64,000 bases of DNA from assembly GCA_021018995.1 (NCBI GenBank), contig CM037586.1, positions 7,972,328 through 8,036,327 of the forward strand. Direction: 5' to 3'. The position numbers were made by a program, and so were the translations under genes. The stretch's first letter is position 1; each line of letters begins with the position of its first letter. Below are positions 23,737 to 35,296 of the stretch, one piece after another. The stretch comes from Chloranthus sessilifolius (taxonomy: Eukaryota > Streptophyta > Magnoliopsida > Chloranthales > Chloranthaceae). The notes under the pieces are model-generated. The model was not told the origin of the DNA, did no database searches, and saw nothing but the letters and a program-made list of their open reading frames with translations.

Positions 23737-24252
23737 CGCTGTTTTGATGTGACAGTGAGCTGTGGCTATGACTCTCACAGCGTTTTTGGTATTCACAGCT
23801 CACTGCTGTGATGTGATAGCGAGTTGTGGCTGTGATTGTTTCTCACGATGCCCTCTGCTCTACCTTCACAGCGAGCTGATTTGTTATAACAGCTAGCTAT
23901 CGCTGGGGATGTTTTCTTCTTGACAATGAGCTGTCATATATCCACAACGAGCTGTCATGTATCTACAGCGAACTGCTGTCTCCTGAAAGCTAGCTGTGGT
24001 ATTTTTATTTCTTCTCTGTTTGCATCCACAACGAGCTGTTGTTTCCTGGCAGCTAGCTGTGGATTGTTGTTTCTTGACTTTGGTTGAATACACAGCTAGC
24101 TGTCATGTCCTGACAACTAGTTGTGGATGGGTTCTGTTTCTTTTGTTCTCTGACGACAGCTCGCTGTCAACCTGTAACGGCGAGCTGTGCTTTAGATTGC
24201 TTGCTGTGGGCATCCTGACAGCGAGCTATGAGGTCTATAACAACTTGTTGTG
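23737..24252. repeat. Paired palindrome array, core ACAGCTAGCTGT
   Basis: More than twelve versions of ACAGC(T/G)AGCTGT. Many are in pairs or triplets 21 bp apart, for example the run at 23921-23985 and the pair near 24092-24125. Longer unrelated sequence separates the groups. Confidence 0.85.
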
Positions 24253-24851
24253 ACCTCGGTTTGAATTTGAATCGATTTTTGTAACGCCCTTTCAGCGAGC
24301 GGTGGGTATTACTACAACGAGCTACCATTGCTGTTTTCAGCGATTCAAAAGTTCTGTACACTTTAAGGTTTGAAAAATAAGATCCGACAACCATAATGAT
24401 TCTAAGATTCAATTTAAGATCCGAAATAGACATTAGTGATTCTAGGATTCAAATTAAGATTTGAAAACAACATAAATGATGGGTATTCACCTCTTGAAGC
24501 GTGAGTGGTGATTCTACGGCGATCTAGGTTTGAGGAGGTCGGAGTTCCACGCTATCGTTGTCCAAGGTTTCTTCCCTCTCCCTCCTTGATCTTGATGGTG
24601 GGAATGATCAAGATGATTTTTGTGGTAGAAAACCCAAAAGATTTTAGGTGTGGTTTGAGGAAGAAGGGTTAGGGGAGAAAAAGGTGATGAGGGCTAGAGT
24701 TTTCTTAAGGAGAAGAAAAAGAAGAGACGGCTAGGGTTTTCTTAAGAAGAAGTTTATTCTTAAGAACTCTCAGAGAGATTATGATTTAGGGTTTTCCGTA
24801 AGACACCATTTTTATAACTTTTTGGGGATCATCTGGTGTTAGGCTGTCACA

Positions 24852-25560
24852 CCAAAGAAGGGTATATAGGCTTTTACTTCAAGGTCCAAAATAAAGGTTC
24901 AAACTTACGTATCAAGTTTCGAACCTCTGACTTCTTGCCTATAACTCAAACCTTTAACCAGTAGGCTATCAGCTAACTTGTGTCAAGCAATGACATAAAT
25001 AAATATAAGAGTTGTGAAAACCAAAACATGTGTCCTTTAGTTGCAAGGTTTGAAAAGTCCAAGCATGCGGTGTATACCGTATTAATCACATATAAGTTAT
25101 TTAGGTGTATCAAGGACATGAAAATTCGAGTCGTTACATACACTGGCAGCAGTCTTTTTGTTTTCATCAAATTCAGAATTGTCTTCCCAGATCTCAGAGT
25201 TTCATGAAATTGAGACATACTTCATGATCTGATGGACACTTTCATCTTGTTAGAGTTTATCATATTCATTTTGCTTCTTTTCCTCATAATAATCTTGATC
25301 ATTTTGTTAAATTTTTTCTATGACTTAAGTAGCACATACACTTATTTTAAATAGAAGAAACTGATGTATCAGATACATGCCGGCAGCTAGACACATGTGA
25401 CTGTTGACAAAACTATTAATAAAAGCCTTAATTTGACTTTCAATATTTTCTCTATATGCATCACTGATAAACTGTGTAATATCTTTGAATTTAACTTTTT
25501 TCTATTTATTACCCACTCTGAGCTATATTTTATAGTATATTTTTTTCAAGAGGCCCGGGG
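24852..25560. other. Intron sequence, nothing recognised
   Basis: No coding motifs or element borders seen. Confidence 0.4.
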
Positions 25561-25934
25561 ATATGGGTTCGAAGGCATGGTGGATCCATGCATTCGCATC
25601 AGGTGGGGTCCACATGGCACTCATCCAAAGGATTGGGTGCCAAGCCAACTTGCCCAAGGATTATGTGAGACCACCCAATAAATTTGGGCTTGCTCTGATA
25701 CATATCCACCGTCCAAAATATGGTCAAAGGGGGAAACATTCAATGCACTATAATTTGTGGGGTGGTACCCATACTTTGACCATAGTTTTGACCACAATTT
25801 TTTTCGTTTTAAATTTTCTTTTATGGATCACATGCCACATGCCACATGATCCCAAAATGGGTGTTGTTCTGGGAACACATGGCACATGATCTGGGTTTTA
25901 ATGCATGGGTTAATCCAGGCATTCGAACCCATAT
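25561..25934. mobile_element. MITE with about 40-bp inverted termini
   Basis: Left end ATATGGGTTCGAAGGC and right end GCATTCGAACCCATAT are inverted copies, and similarity continues inwards. The interior shares GGGTGCCAAG and CATGCCACATG stretches with the element at 19239-19560. No clear target duplication. Confidence 0.7.
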
Positions 25935-26191
25935 GCTCTTTTACCTTTTGCAATATCATTGTATAAATGTCCGTTGTTTGTTTATTTGTCAAGTTTTCAA
26001 GGGTTGCTCCCTCAAATACCTAACGAATCAGTACCTGGTTTTGAAGTGGGGATCTACCACTGTCGAAACCGAGTCTGCTCACCAATACCGGTTGCGTTGG
26101 TGTCAGCGATGTTTTTTAATCTTGCTTATACATATATTAAACATCCCGGAGGTGACATATTTTACTTATCTTTTCATGTGCTTTCTTGCAG

Positions 26192-26326
26192 TCAAATTCA
26201 AGGACATGTCCAACAAATGGGTCTTCAAGTTACTTCATGTGGGGATGACATGCTTCAGTTTCGCAGATGCCTTGCTGCTTCTTTCTTCCTCAATGCAGCT
26301 TTGAAGCAGTCCGATGGTTCTTACAG
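26192..26326 (+). CDS. DEAH10: DEAH-box RNA helicase (DHX33/DEAH10 class), penultimate exon
   Basis: The acceptor CTTTCTTGCAG ends at 26191 and the donor GT is at 26327. The phase joins the upstream exon (two bases plus one) without loss of frame. The translation QIQGHVQQMGLQVTSCGDD, then FRRCLAASFFLNAALKQ and SDGSY, is the start of the OB-fold (OB_NTP_bind) domain. RRCLAxSxF followed by DG(S/T)Y is closest to the DHX33 branch as I remember it; other DEAH helicases have different residues here. The upstream intron is 6,999 bp. Confidence 0.8.
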
Positions 26327-26495
26327 GTGTGGAACTCTGTGATAGTCAAAATTTAAGCACCATTTATCTTTGTGTATTACGCCTTTTTTACTAAGTGTAA
26401 TGCCGCAGTTAACTCAAATAATTTCAAACACTTAACAATTTTATATTTATCAAAATATAAAGGTGAAGATTTCCTATATTTAAGATAAAACCTGT

Positions 26496-26990
26496 AGGGT
26501 TGCAATGGGTCAGGCTAGGCTAACTCCAATCCCAGCGTGTCGGATTTGAACTTAGCCCAAACCCAGCCCGATCCCAAGCTCAAACCCAGCCTGCAATAAA
26601 CTTCTAACGCCCGGGCCCTGCCTGGCCCAGCCATTTATTCATAAATTATTTATTGATTTACAAAAAATAATTCTATATTTATAAAAATATAATAATACAA
26701 TGCAAATATCTAATAAGAAACTTATATTTCCAAGAAAGTCTAAAGCTTAAAATAGAACATCTAGAGTTCTTTAAATGTGTTTTAAAATATTAGAACTGAA
26801 ACTCAATATTCACATCCTATATGAGAGCCCAACGGGCCCCAAAGATTAAGCCCAAGCTCAGATCGTTTAAATTTCAGGCTTTAAATTCTAGCCCAAGGCT
26901 GGCCCGCGGGAATTATGTTAAGCCCGAACACTCTTTAAATCAAGTCGGGCCTAACGGGCTGGGCCGGGCTACCCGGCCCATTTCCACCCT
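26496..26990. mobile_element. hAT-like MITE, GC-rich, in the second helicase intron
   Basis: 495 bp. Inverted ends AGGGTTGCAATGGG and CCCATTTCCACCCT are flanked by ACCTGT on both sides (26490-26495 and 26991-26996). The interior is rich in AGCCC and GGGCT motifs. Ends of the TAGGGTTG type are common in plant hAT MITEs. Confidence 0.75.
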
Positions 26991-27449
26991 ACCTGTCGGT
27001 CACTTTGGTGCTTGTAAAGTCGTAATCTTTAAAAAGTTTTGAGGGTGTTTGTCATGCAGGATAAATTTAATGGGAAGACCATTTTTTTTTTTGTAATTTT
27101 GGATTAAAAGGCATCAGAGTTTCCTATCAAAGTGATGGGAAATTAGCTCCAATATGCTGCGGAACATCCACCCTCACGAGTTTCAAGAAATGCCTCAAGC
27201 CCCCAAAATATTTATTTGCCGAGCATAACTTTAATATGGCTTTCACGAATTGACTGCTGTTAGCAATCCTTTAATGAAATTTTCTTTTACCATTAAAAAT
27301 GTGTAATCTGTTATTTTCTGAGAATCAGTGATAGTTTCTATGTTATGGTTTCATACTGATGGTATATTTATTTACTGAAATCATTTACAGTAGAAAATTT
27401 CTTGTGTTGCATCAAAATTTTTTCTGATATCTAATTAATTATTTGACAG

Positions 27450-27633
27450 GTCTATGGCAAGCAGTCAGATAGTGCAGATCCATCCTTCCTCAGTGTTGTT
27501 CCGGACAAAGCCGGAATGCATTATTTTCAATGAATTAGTTAGGACAAATCATAATTATGTCCGAAACGTAACAAGAATCGATCCACTATGGTTACCGGAG
27601 TTAGCGCCTCAATACTATGCCACACAAAATTAA
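27450..27633 (+). CDS. DEAH10: DEAH-box RNA helicase (DHX33/DEAH10 class), terminal exon
   Basis: The acceptor TTTGACAG ends at 27449. The exon completes an Arg codon and reads VQIHPSSVLFRTKPECIIFN, ELVRTNHNYVRNVTRIDPLW and LPELAPQYYATQN, then TAA at 27631-27633. This is the end of the OB-fold domain of DEAH-box helicases; SSVLFxxKPxC favours the DHX33 branch. The protein would unwind RNA in the nucleus or nucleolus. The plant member, RID1, has been linked to pre-mRNA splicing, which is knowledge of the family and not shown here. The three exons join without stops, so this end could be functional. Confidence 0.85.
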
Positions 27634-27740
27634 GGTTTTGCCACGAAAAATACGACAGGTAAGGGTACATCCAGGCTGCATAAATATTCATAGTTCATGA
27701 TATGGAATTTTGGGAAAGATAAGCTGTCTTCTCTTGATTT

Positions 27741-28175
27741 CAGTGTTACCTAGGAATTTCTACTTTTGGGATTTTGCGGTGCCGACACTTGGTGGCACTT
27801 GGACACTCCTCAACATAGCACGATACTTGACTTGTATAAAAATGCCACATAATACCATCAAAATGTTCCTCATTTGACACGATAAAATGAATTGTAGTTT
27901 TATAAAAAAGAATGTGTAAAGTTTAGGAACTTGTAAAATAAAAGGTTTGTGTCCTTCAAAACGATTTGTATAATATGGTATACTTTTAGTTAAGTTCATG
28001 GCATATATTATGTATCTTTTCATTACATATCTTAATTGGCTCTGTAAGATTTCCCTTTAATTTTAATTTTTTTCTCAAGGTCGTGCCGCCATATTGGAGT
28101 TTCTAGAAATTGGCGTGTCAAACATCAATGACACCTTGACACTTGGCACCTATGCCACGTGTCTAGGTAACACTG
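27741..28175. mobile_element. hAT MITE with perfect 8-bp target duplication
   Basis: 435 bp. Ends CAGTGTTACCTAGG and CTAGGTAACACTG, flanked by CTTGATTT on both sides (27733-27740 and 28176-28183). An 18-bp direct repeat GGAATTTTGGGAAAGATA (27703 and 28184) predates the insertion. It lies just after the helicase stop codon. Confidence 0.9.
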
Positions 28176-28183
28176 CTTGATTT

Positions 28184-28870
28184 GGAATTTTGGGAAAGAT
28201 ATATCATCATACAAGATTTTGTTCCTAAAGGTATAAAATACGAAGGCAAGGCCAATATCTCATTCAGTGGTTTGATAAAAGAGGAAGATCACCAAAGGAA
28301 AGAAGTAAAAGATATTGAGACGAATCTCTAATCAAGGACTAACAAAGCCAATAGAGAAATCAAAACATCCAACCTAGGGTTGGAAACCCTATTTCGAGAA
28401 CTCACGTGGGTTCTTTTCATAAAACAAATATCCTTTAAAAACCGTCTTTTACAATGGGCAGCAGCAATATAAAAATAGCTAAATCGCTATCTCTAAGCTT
28501 GCTAACTAGGATTTAATTCCTAGTACCTAATTGCGTGAAACATAAAATATAGAAAGTCAGTAAAGTAAATGAGTAAATTCTCTCTCTCTCTCTCTTTAAA
28601 TATAGAGATCAGACGCTATATAAGAAGTTTTCTTTAGATTCTTTTAAACATCCGAGACAGCCCAATCTTCTTGTGAATATCGACTTCTACCTTACACACT
28701 GGATTGCTCTCTTATAACTTTGCCCGAACTTCTTTGTGCATTTCCCATATTTAGTGTATATAAATTTGGCATCGTTTACCCTTCCCAAACTTGGTAAAGG
28801 AGCAAGCACATGAGCTTTCCCATAAACTATCTCAAAAGGAGACTTGCCCGTAGACCGATTCACTGTACTA
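28184..28870. other. Non-coding, nothing recognised
   Basis: Contains a short (CT)n run near 28580; no gene seen. Confidence 0.4.
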
Positions 28871-28875
28871 TTGTA

Positions 28876-29775
28876 TCAAATCCCATTGCTTGGTTTTATC
28901 CATATTGCCAGCTTATCATATATTTCTTTCCTTGTTTGGGTAATTACTACCATGTCATCTGGAAATAACATGAAGCAGCGGATCTCTTCTTGTATGTCTA
29001 TGGTTAACGCATCCATTAGAAGGGCAAACAAATAAGGCCTCAAGGCAGATCCTTGATGTAACCCAACATCGAACAGGAACTCACTATCTCTACATGCCGT
29101 TCGTACACCTGTTACCTCTCTCACATACATGTATTGAATAATCTCAATGTATAAGTTCGGGATGCATTTCTTCCTCAGCATTCACTAGATTATCTGTGTC
29201 GATACTCTATCATAAGCCTTTTTTAAATCAATAAAGACAATGTAAGTGTTTCCTTTCTCTGAAATTCTTCATCAGTTTCTGCAATAGGAAAATAGCTTTC
29301 ATTGTTATTCTTCCTGGTAAAAATCCAAGCTGTTCTCTGAGGCATTGGATTATTGCTTTAGTCGTTGTTCTACTATTCTCCCCCAACATTTCATAGTTTG
29401 GCTCCTTCGATAGTTGGCAGAGTTTTAAATGTCTGCTTTGTTGTTATAGAAAAGACTACAGTGATCTTCCTCCATTCCTCAAGCATCTTCCTCATGTTTT
29501 TAGTATCTTATTTAATAGATTAGTCAATCCAATTCAGTCCTCTTCCAGCATAATCCAAACTTCTATAGGTATTTCATCTTGTCCTAATGCTCTTCTTTTC
29601 TTAATCTTTGCTAAGACTGCTTTTACTTCAGGTTCTGATATTCGTTGATCATCCTTTGATTTGGTTCCTCTTCTTGATCTGCTTCCTTCTCACATTCCGT
29701 GTTTAATAGATCTTTAAAGTATCCTTGTCATCTGATTTTTATCTCATCCTCTTTTACCAGGACTCTTTTAGTCTC
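28876..29775 (-). pseudogene. RTE-clade LINE reverse transcriptase fragment
   Basis: On the minus strand the fragment reads, with frame breaks, KIRWQGYF and RRALGQDEIPIEVW (about 29740-29570), then QLGFLPGR (about 29330) and VFIDLKKAYDRVS (about 29240-29200). GLHQGSALRPYLFALLMDAL follows, and the catalytic box FPDDMV lies at about 28950. The set GLHQGSAL-PFLFALVMD and FADDIVL is typical of plant RTE elements and unlike the L1 copies at 8-18 kb. It has many stops, no endonuclease and no clear 3' tail. It is old. Confidence 0.8.
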
Positions 29776-29799
29776 TGTCTCTAATAAAAACTAAAATTC

Positions 29800-31255
29800 A
29801 TGGAGCCTTAATATTAAATATAAATGTAAATTGTAAACTATAAGCTCTTTGACTAATGCTGGTCCGAAACAGATCTTCGAAAGTTGAGGACCAAAGGATA
29901 AATTCCACGTGCTTTTAAGTTTTAAGAGCCCTCAACAATAGAAATCATTTGCGTTTGACAAATCGATTCCGTATCTGTAGGACAATTTATGAAGAGAGAA
30001 AACTTCGGTTGAGGAATTGGAGAAAACCCTAATATTTTAAGAGGAAGAGAGATTTATTTGTGGTGTAGGATTTTAATAGGTTTTACATAAAAATTAAAAA
30101 TTAAGTCATTATAGATATATACAGAGGGGTAAAAAGGTAAAAAAAATTAAGTGAAATTTTTGTTTCATGGTAAGTTGCGACCATGAAACCAAATATCAAC
30201 TCGTATGATTTGACAAAATTATAGGATTTGAATCATATTGTGGGTCAAGGAAATTTTTAAAGGAGCTAAGCGAAACTTCTTCAAATCCAGAAGAAAGAAA
30301 AAGACAACATTTTTTTTCCATTCATAATGTGATTCATGCGATTTGTATCAACAAATGATTTTTTTTATAAATCTAGTCTCAGTTCATGCCATTCAATTTG
30401 ACCCATATGCTAGTCGTATGATTTTGATCTGGACTCTATTTTAAAGTTATTAAGCTATCCACTTTTGTGAAGTGGCAATGTTTTATACTTAGCTTGCATT
30501 TGTGGCATTGCTTTTTTATGTTAAAAGTTGTCCATTAATATATCTGCCCTCTTTAATTTTAGGTCCGCCCCATCTTGTTTTTTGTAAATTTTAGGCAAAA
30601 AATTAGTTCTCTCTTATCTATGGTTAATTTGGGCCTAAAAGATTATTCTTATCATTAATATCTGAGGAATTTTTTTTCCCATGTTTAATAGGATGAAGAG
30701 GAGAAACGGCAGCTCGCTGGCATATTCTCGTACATAATCCACCTTACGAAATTTGAAGATTTTGAAGGCCTTCTCCAAAGTCCAAGCTAACAGTTCCAAC
30801 TTCCAAATCTCGTGAACTGTCTAATGGGAAGCAAAACCTCCTCATCTGCTACATGTTAGTGCTCACCCATTTTGCAGATGGGTTGAGTCTGAACCATCGG
30901 GTAAGCAAAGGACATGACTACTGTGTTTGGCGTTGGGCCTATGTGTCAACTACTCTGTTTGGTGTTGGGACTATGTTTCAACTGAAGTGTTGACAATATT
31001 CCAACCTTCAAGTTGCAGGTTCAATCGTAGCTTACCCACTGGGGGTGGGGGGAGGTTGGGTTATTTGCAGACCACAAATCATTCGATGCAACTCATGGCG
31101 AGGTGTGCTTGAAGGGTTTTTGTCTGGTTATTTTTGATGTTTGCAACCTGCAAATATTTCGATGTAACCCATGTGTGGATTGCACCCGAAGTTTTGTGGG
31201 TTGCAAATAAAGTGGCCCAAGTAAAGCCACAAACAAAGGAAAAACAGAACACCAA
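29800..31255. other. Intergenic sequence without recognised genes
   Basis: AT-rich with poly-T tracts; no element borders or protein motifs seen. Confidence 0.4.
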
Positions 31256-31360
31256 GGTTTTTTTTTTATTTTTTTATTTTATGGGTAAGCTGGGATTGAA
31301 GATGCGACCGCAAGATTGAGGTATTGTCAACCTTCGAGTTGAGCTACAGACCCAACCCCT
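31256..31360 (-). mobile_element. tRNA-derived minimal SINE, copy 1
   Basis: On the minus strand GGGTCTGTAGCTCAACTCGA (box A-like TAGCTCAACTCG) runs to CTTCAATCCCAGCTTACCCA (box B-like) and then into an A-rich tail (AAAATAAAAAAATAAAA). TGGGT at the start pairs with ACCCA at the end, as in an acceptor stem. There is no body between the tRNA part and the tail. A second copy lies at 41741-41842. Confidence 0.75.
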
Positions 31361-31608
31361 AATAGAGGGGATTTTAACTCGTAACATCTTACAGAAGAGA
31401 GACACCTAAAACCACTTAAACCATTGAGTAGTAGCTTCTGAGGCAGGCAACTATAACTCTCCTTGAACCATAAGCCTGATGTCTTATTGTTATTATCAGA
31501 GGAGACACATAAAGGGTAAGGGGGGCGGTTCAGATTTAAACTTTTGAAAACATTAGAAGTAGGCCTATGGTGATTCCAGGTTCTAAATATGGTGCTCTTG
31601 CCGCTCAT
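31361..31608 (-). other. Open minus-strand stretch of unknown origin upstream of the SINE
   Basis: About 80 codons are open (MSGKSTIFRTW, then SLNLNRPPYPLCVSS and GLWFKESYSCLPQKLL) before the frame enters the SINE. No domain recognised; it may be chance or a decayed exon. Confidence 0.25.
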
Positions 31609-31668
31609 CTACTACTAACTCTTTTTTCTATGGACCTTATCTTTTCCCCATTGAAGAAAATCCTGGCT

Positions 31669-31806
31669 CCCAAATATTGATAGTAGCTTTTAATGGTAGT
31701 ATCTTTCTTGATCCCAAATATTGATATTAGCTTTTAATGTATGGTAATAATTTTCTTGATCCCAAATATTGATATTAGTTTTTAATGGTAATATTTTTCT
31801 TGATCT
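31669..31806. repeat. Three-copy tandem repeat of about 46 bp
   Basis: CCCAAATATTGATA starts at about 31669, 31714 and 31761; each is followed by a TTTTAATG(G)TA...TTTCTTGAT segment. Confidence 0.8.
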
Positions 31807-31929
31807 TTTGCGTGTTAGGTGATTTGAGAATTTGTTCACTTTTTGAATTTTTTTGTATTCTTTTCTATGAGTTGGTATTAGGTGCCGGACCTGCGCACAA
31901 GCAGGGAAGTATACTTTTATACTTTTGAC

Positions 31930-32156
31930 CAAGGTATCAAAATCAGTATCGGTTTTAGGTATTGGTTTTCCCGAGGCCGATATGACTCGGCCGATACCGA
32001 TACGTATCGGCTTTTTTTTTTTAATAAAGTGAACGTCTCAGTTGAAACCGAGACGTATCGGCCGGTACGGTATCGGGTATCGGATACGAGATACCGATAT
32101 GTATCGGTTTGGCCGAAAACCAATGCGTATCGGTATCGGCTGATTTTTATACCTTG
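31930..32156. mobile_element. hAT-like MITE with GTATCGGTATC interior
   Basis: 227 bp. Ends CAAGGTATCAAAATCAG and CTGATTTTTATACCTTG are inverted. Flanks CTTTTGAC and CTTTTGAT agree at seven of eight bases. The inside is a dense set of TATCGGTATCGG-type dyads. Confidence 0.85.
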
Positions 32157-32159
32157 CTT

Positions 32160-32826
32160 TTGATTTTTGAGAGAAGAAACTGACCTGACCACTGCATGTG
32201 GTGCTCAGTACTCAGGTTGGGTACATAGTACCAAGTCTTTTGTAAGTCTGGTTTCAATGTCATTCTGGATTAGAAATGTGAATTCCAAGGTTGTTTTGGC
32301 CCGTTGATTTGTAGTTCTTGTCCCAAGTTGAAGATTTTCTGATCCTAAATAGTTGGGGTATGATGATTGATGATGATGTCGGAAGCTAAAGAGAGTTTTT
32401 ATTCAATTTTATTTCGATGTAGAAATATAGTAATTTCTTGACTTGGTAGACTTGGAAAACGGGTCACTTATTTGGACCTGTAACATGTGGTTTAATCTAA
32501 GTGTGACATGTGATTTGAAGACTGAGATTTTGAAGATCATGATCCAAAGATCGTGTCAAAGTTGGGTAGAAAAAAAAAATTATATTATGTGATTTAAAGC
32601 ATCGGCGCCTTGAAATTGAATGGCTAAAATTAATTTGGAGATTTAAATGGTAGCGGTTAATTTGAATTACATGATTGACATGGTTGTCGTCCTGATCTTG
32701 TGCAGCATTTATCTTTAAATCATAACCTTCAAATCACACATCATACTTGATGAAGCATGTCGTTTGTCAAAAAAAGTGACCCGTTTTCTAAGTAACTGAA
32801 GATGATAATGTCATCCTAAGTTGATT

Positions 32827-32832
<6 letters not shown>
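32160..32832. other. Non-coding, nothing recognised
   Basis: No gene or clear element border seen. Confidence 0.4.
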
Positions 32833-32857
<25 letters not shown>

Positions 32858-33240
32858 GAGACTCTACTTGCAAGGGTAGTGTTTTGGCGCTAGCCACGAG
32901 CCATTTGGGCGCCATGTGGCACCCAACCTGAAGATCAGGCGCCACCATAACTTACTAAAGCTTGCTAAGGTACCATGTCAAGGAAAATTTACAAGGGTGT
33001 TTGTCCACCGTTGAAAACGTGCTCAAAGTTGTGTAAAACTCAATGCACTAGAGTGGATGAGTGGCACCTTATGCTTGACCTATGATTTGAAGGCCAAAAT
33101 AACCTTGAGAATAAAGCTGTTTGAAATCACATGTCACATGAGTGTACAATCTCAAAGGGGTGATGGTTTGGAGGTCATGTGGCATGTGATTTGATTTAGG
33201 TCACGTGCCAACCTTTTACCGTGGGAGATATGTAGGCCTT
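32833..33240. mobile_element. TA-microsatellite-linked MITE-like element, second copy
   Basis: A (TA)n run at 32833-32857 precedes GCCATTTGGGCGCCATGTGGC, related to 19290-19330. CATGTGGCATGTGAT occurs near the far end. Borders are uncertain. Confidence 0.5.
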
Positions 33241-33241
33241 C

Positions 33242-33486
33242 TTTGGCAATCCTATTCAAGAAGTGCTTTTTAAGAGAAAATATTGGGTGGAAGCATATTT
33301 CTGCGAAAAATATGACCATTTGTTAAAACTAGTGTTGTATTGAGAAGTTGCCCAATGCTATTTCTCACACTTCATTTTCAACGTGTGATGAATTTTTTTT
33401 AGAAGCAATATTTGAGAAGTAACATGTCAATTATTCAATATCAGTACTTGAAAAGTATTTTTCGGGTAAGGGGTTGCCAAAGAGTG
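33242..33486. mobile_element. Small MITE with CTTTGGCAA ends
   Basis: CTTTGGCAATCC at the left and GGTTGCCAAAGAG at the right are inverted. The interior has AGAAGTGCTTTT and AAAAGTATTTTT stretches. Confidence 0.55.
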
Positions 33487-33677
33487 CCATAATGAATCAT
33501 ATAAGAAGTTGGCTTCCATAGAACTTACGTGCAACCAACTTTCTATATAGTTCGATTGTAATGTGTCTATAACTTTCGATACAGTTCGATTGTAATGTGT
33601 TTATAACCATCTTTACAACACTCTTAATATAGTCCTATTACAATCTCACAGCGTAATCTAACAAAAGATTAGTCATT

Positions 33678-33910
33678 GTTTGGCACCCTTTTTCTAAAAA
33701 AACACTTTTGAGAGTCGTTTTAAAGAAGTATGTCGCATTTTATTTCTCAAAAAATTCTATGGTATATTAGAAGTGTTGTAAAGATGTACGTTACATTTGG
33801 CTTCTCAAAAAAATCTATGATATGTTAGAAATTGTTGGGTTCAGGGTACTTCTCATCCAATATTTTTGGGGTGAAAACTGAAAAGTGATTTTAGAAAAAG
33901 GCACCCTCTT
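33678..33910. mobile_element. Small MITE with GGCACCCTTTTTCTAAAA ends
   Basis: TTTGGCACCCTTTTTCTAAA on the left and TTTTAGAAAAAGGCACC on the right are inverted copies. Non-coding interior. Confidence 0.6.
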
Positions 33911-34038
33911 ACTAATGTTACCACATGGAGTCCAATCAAAGGCTAGACTCAAGGAGCATTGGGAAAACATTGACGGGAATTAATATTTTAAATTGCTTCT
34001 AATATGTCAGTTCAAAATGGGTATCGATTTCCCTGTGG

Positions 34039-34041
<3 letters not shown>

Positions 34042-34087
<46 letters not shown>

Positions 34088-34202
34088 CTCGGTCGAAATC
34101 AAGACGTATCAGCTGATACGGTATCGGAAATCTGCTATAAGATATCGATATGTATCAGTTCAGCCGAAAACCGATATGTATCGACCGATTTTTGATACCT
34201 TG
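34042..34202. mobile_element. Remnant of the GTATCGG-type hAT-like MITE, expanded by (TA)n
   Basis: The right end TTTTTGATACCTTG (to 34202) and the dyad-rich interior match 31930-32156. The left part is replaced by about 40 bp of TA repeat (34042-34084). Confidence 0.65.
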
Positions 34203-34232
34203 CTTGTAGCATTCATTAAGAAGAAGAGTATC

Positions 34233-34625
34233 TTTAAATCTGCCCACCAAATTTTTGAGTTCATCCACGCTGAAACACATTGACTTGGTAGAATTAGATG
34301 ATGGAGATCGTTTATCCTCCTAATCTTTTATATGATGGATCTTGAGATCATGGGCCTACCATCAGACGGTTAGTGTTTTATTTCTCGTGGCATACATCTC
34401 AGAAAAATGACCTTAACATCACATGCACACTCAAAATTGATTTTAAGGTCAATTTTTTATGTGTGTACCACATGAAATAAAAAGTCGACCATCTGATGGT
34501 ACGATCAAGTTCTCAAGATCCATCGTGTGAAAGATTAGGATGATAAAAAATCTCCATCGTTCGAGTCAATATAATCAATGTGTTTTAGTATGAGTGAACT
34601 CAAAGATTTGGTGGGTGAATTTAAA
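34233..34625. mobile_element. Fold-back MITE with inverted arms of about 150 bp
   Basis: The left arm (CCCACCAAATTTTTGAGTTC, then ATGATGGATCTTGAGA) is mirrored by the right arm up to 34625, leaving only a short centre. A half copy lies at 58045-58165. Confidence 0.8.
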
Positions 34626-34692
34626 GAAGAATTAAAAAGACAACATGTAGATAAAGCAAACGGAGGAAGAAGAAAGTTGACGATAAAAGAAA

Positions 34693-35131
34693 GGGAACCA
34701 TTACTTGCACATGCTTTTCGAGTGATTGCACCGACGAATTTAAAAGAAAAACTTGCAAGTTTGGCAACCTCTACTATGTGAGAATACCATCTAAGCCATT
34801 TGATTTGAAGGTCATGATTTAAAGATATCAATTGCAAAAGATTAGAACAAAATATAAGTTTTCATCATTTAATTAAATGGAGTCAAAGACTATTATATAA
34901 TTCAACAGTTGACTACAACAGTTAACTACAATAGATCATCTAATTTTATGTACCAAAGATCTATTGATCATAAATTTTAAATCAGACGACATATATTGCA
35001 TTTTTACGTATCACATGTCCCTAAAATATCAAGTCTTTCTTTAAATTTGGTGCAAATAATGGCTCCCTAGAATATCAAGTCTTTCTTTAAATTTGCAATC
35101 ACTTAAAAAACGTGAGCAATTAATGGCTCCC
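34693..35131. mobile_element. Mutator-like MITE, copy 2
   Basis: 439 bp. The ends start GGGAACCATTACTTGCAC with a reverse partner near GCAATTAATGGCTCCC. The 9-mers TAAAAGAAA and TAAAGGAAA flank it (8 of 9). The interior matches 35297-35697. Confidence 0.85.
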
Positions 35132-35296
35132 TAAAGGAAAACTTGTACAATTTAATAGATAGAAATGAAAGGCGGGCCGGGCAGCCATCATATGCCTGCG
35201 AAAAAACTGTGCCCAAAGGCCTGTATTTTTATATTAAAATATAGGGCTCAATTTATTTTTAATAAGCCCATTTTTTAACTAAAGCCCTATTTTTTT

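Larger units (their letters stand above)
22223..24851 (-). repeat. Ty3/gypsy-type LTR on the minus strand, probably solo
   Basis: Read on the minus strand it begins TGTGACAGCC (at 24851) and ends CGGGTTGTTAAA (at 22223), close to the ends of the LTR at 50021-52564. A TTATAAAAA box lies near 24812, followed by the palindrome array. Near 22625 comes a GCTCACCCCGAC motif and then CAGGTACCGATG, the same order as in the other two LTRs. No 5-bp target duplication was found. It sits in the helicase intron, opposite to the gene. Confidence 0.6.

Noticed and set aside
22223..24851. Complete gypsy element on the minus strand
   Set aside because: No gag or pol, and no target duplication could be matched; only an LTR is supported.
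31256..31360. Functional tRNA gene
   Set aside because: No well-formed anticodon arm, A-rich tail, and the second copy has a target duplication; it is a SINE.
31882..32192. Open frames rich in RYR and VSDT motifs on both strands
   Set aside because: Translation of the palindromic interior of a MITE.
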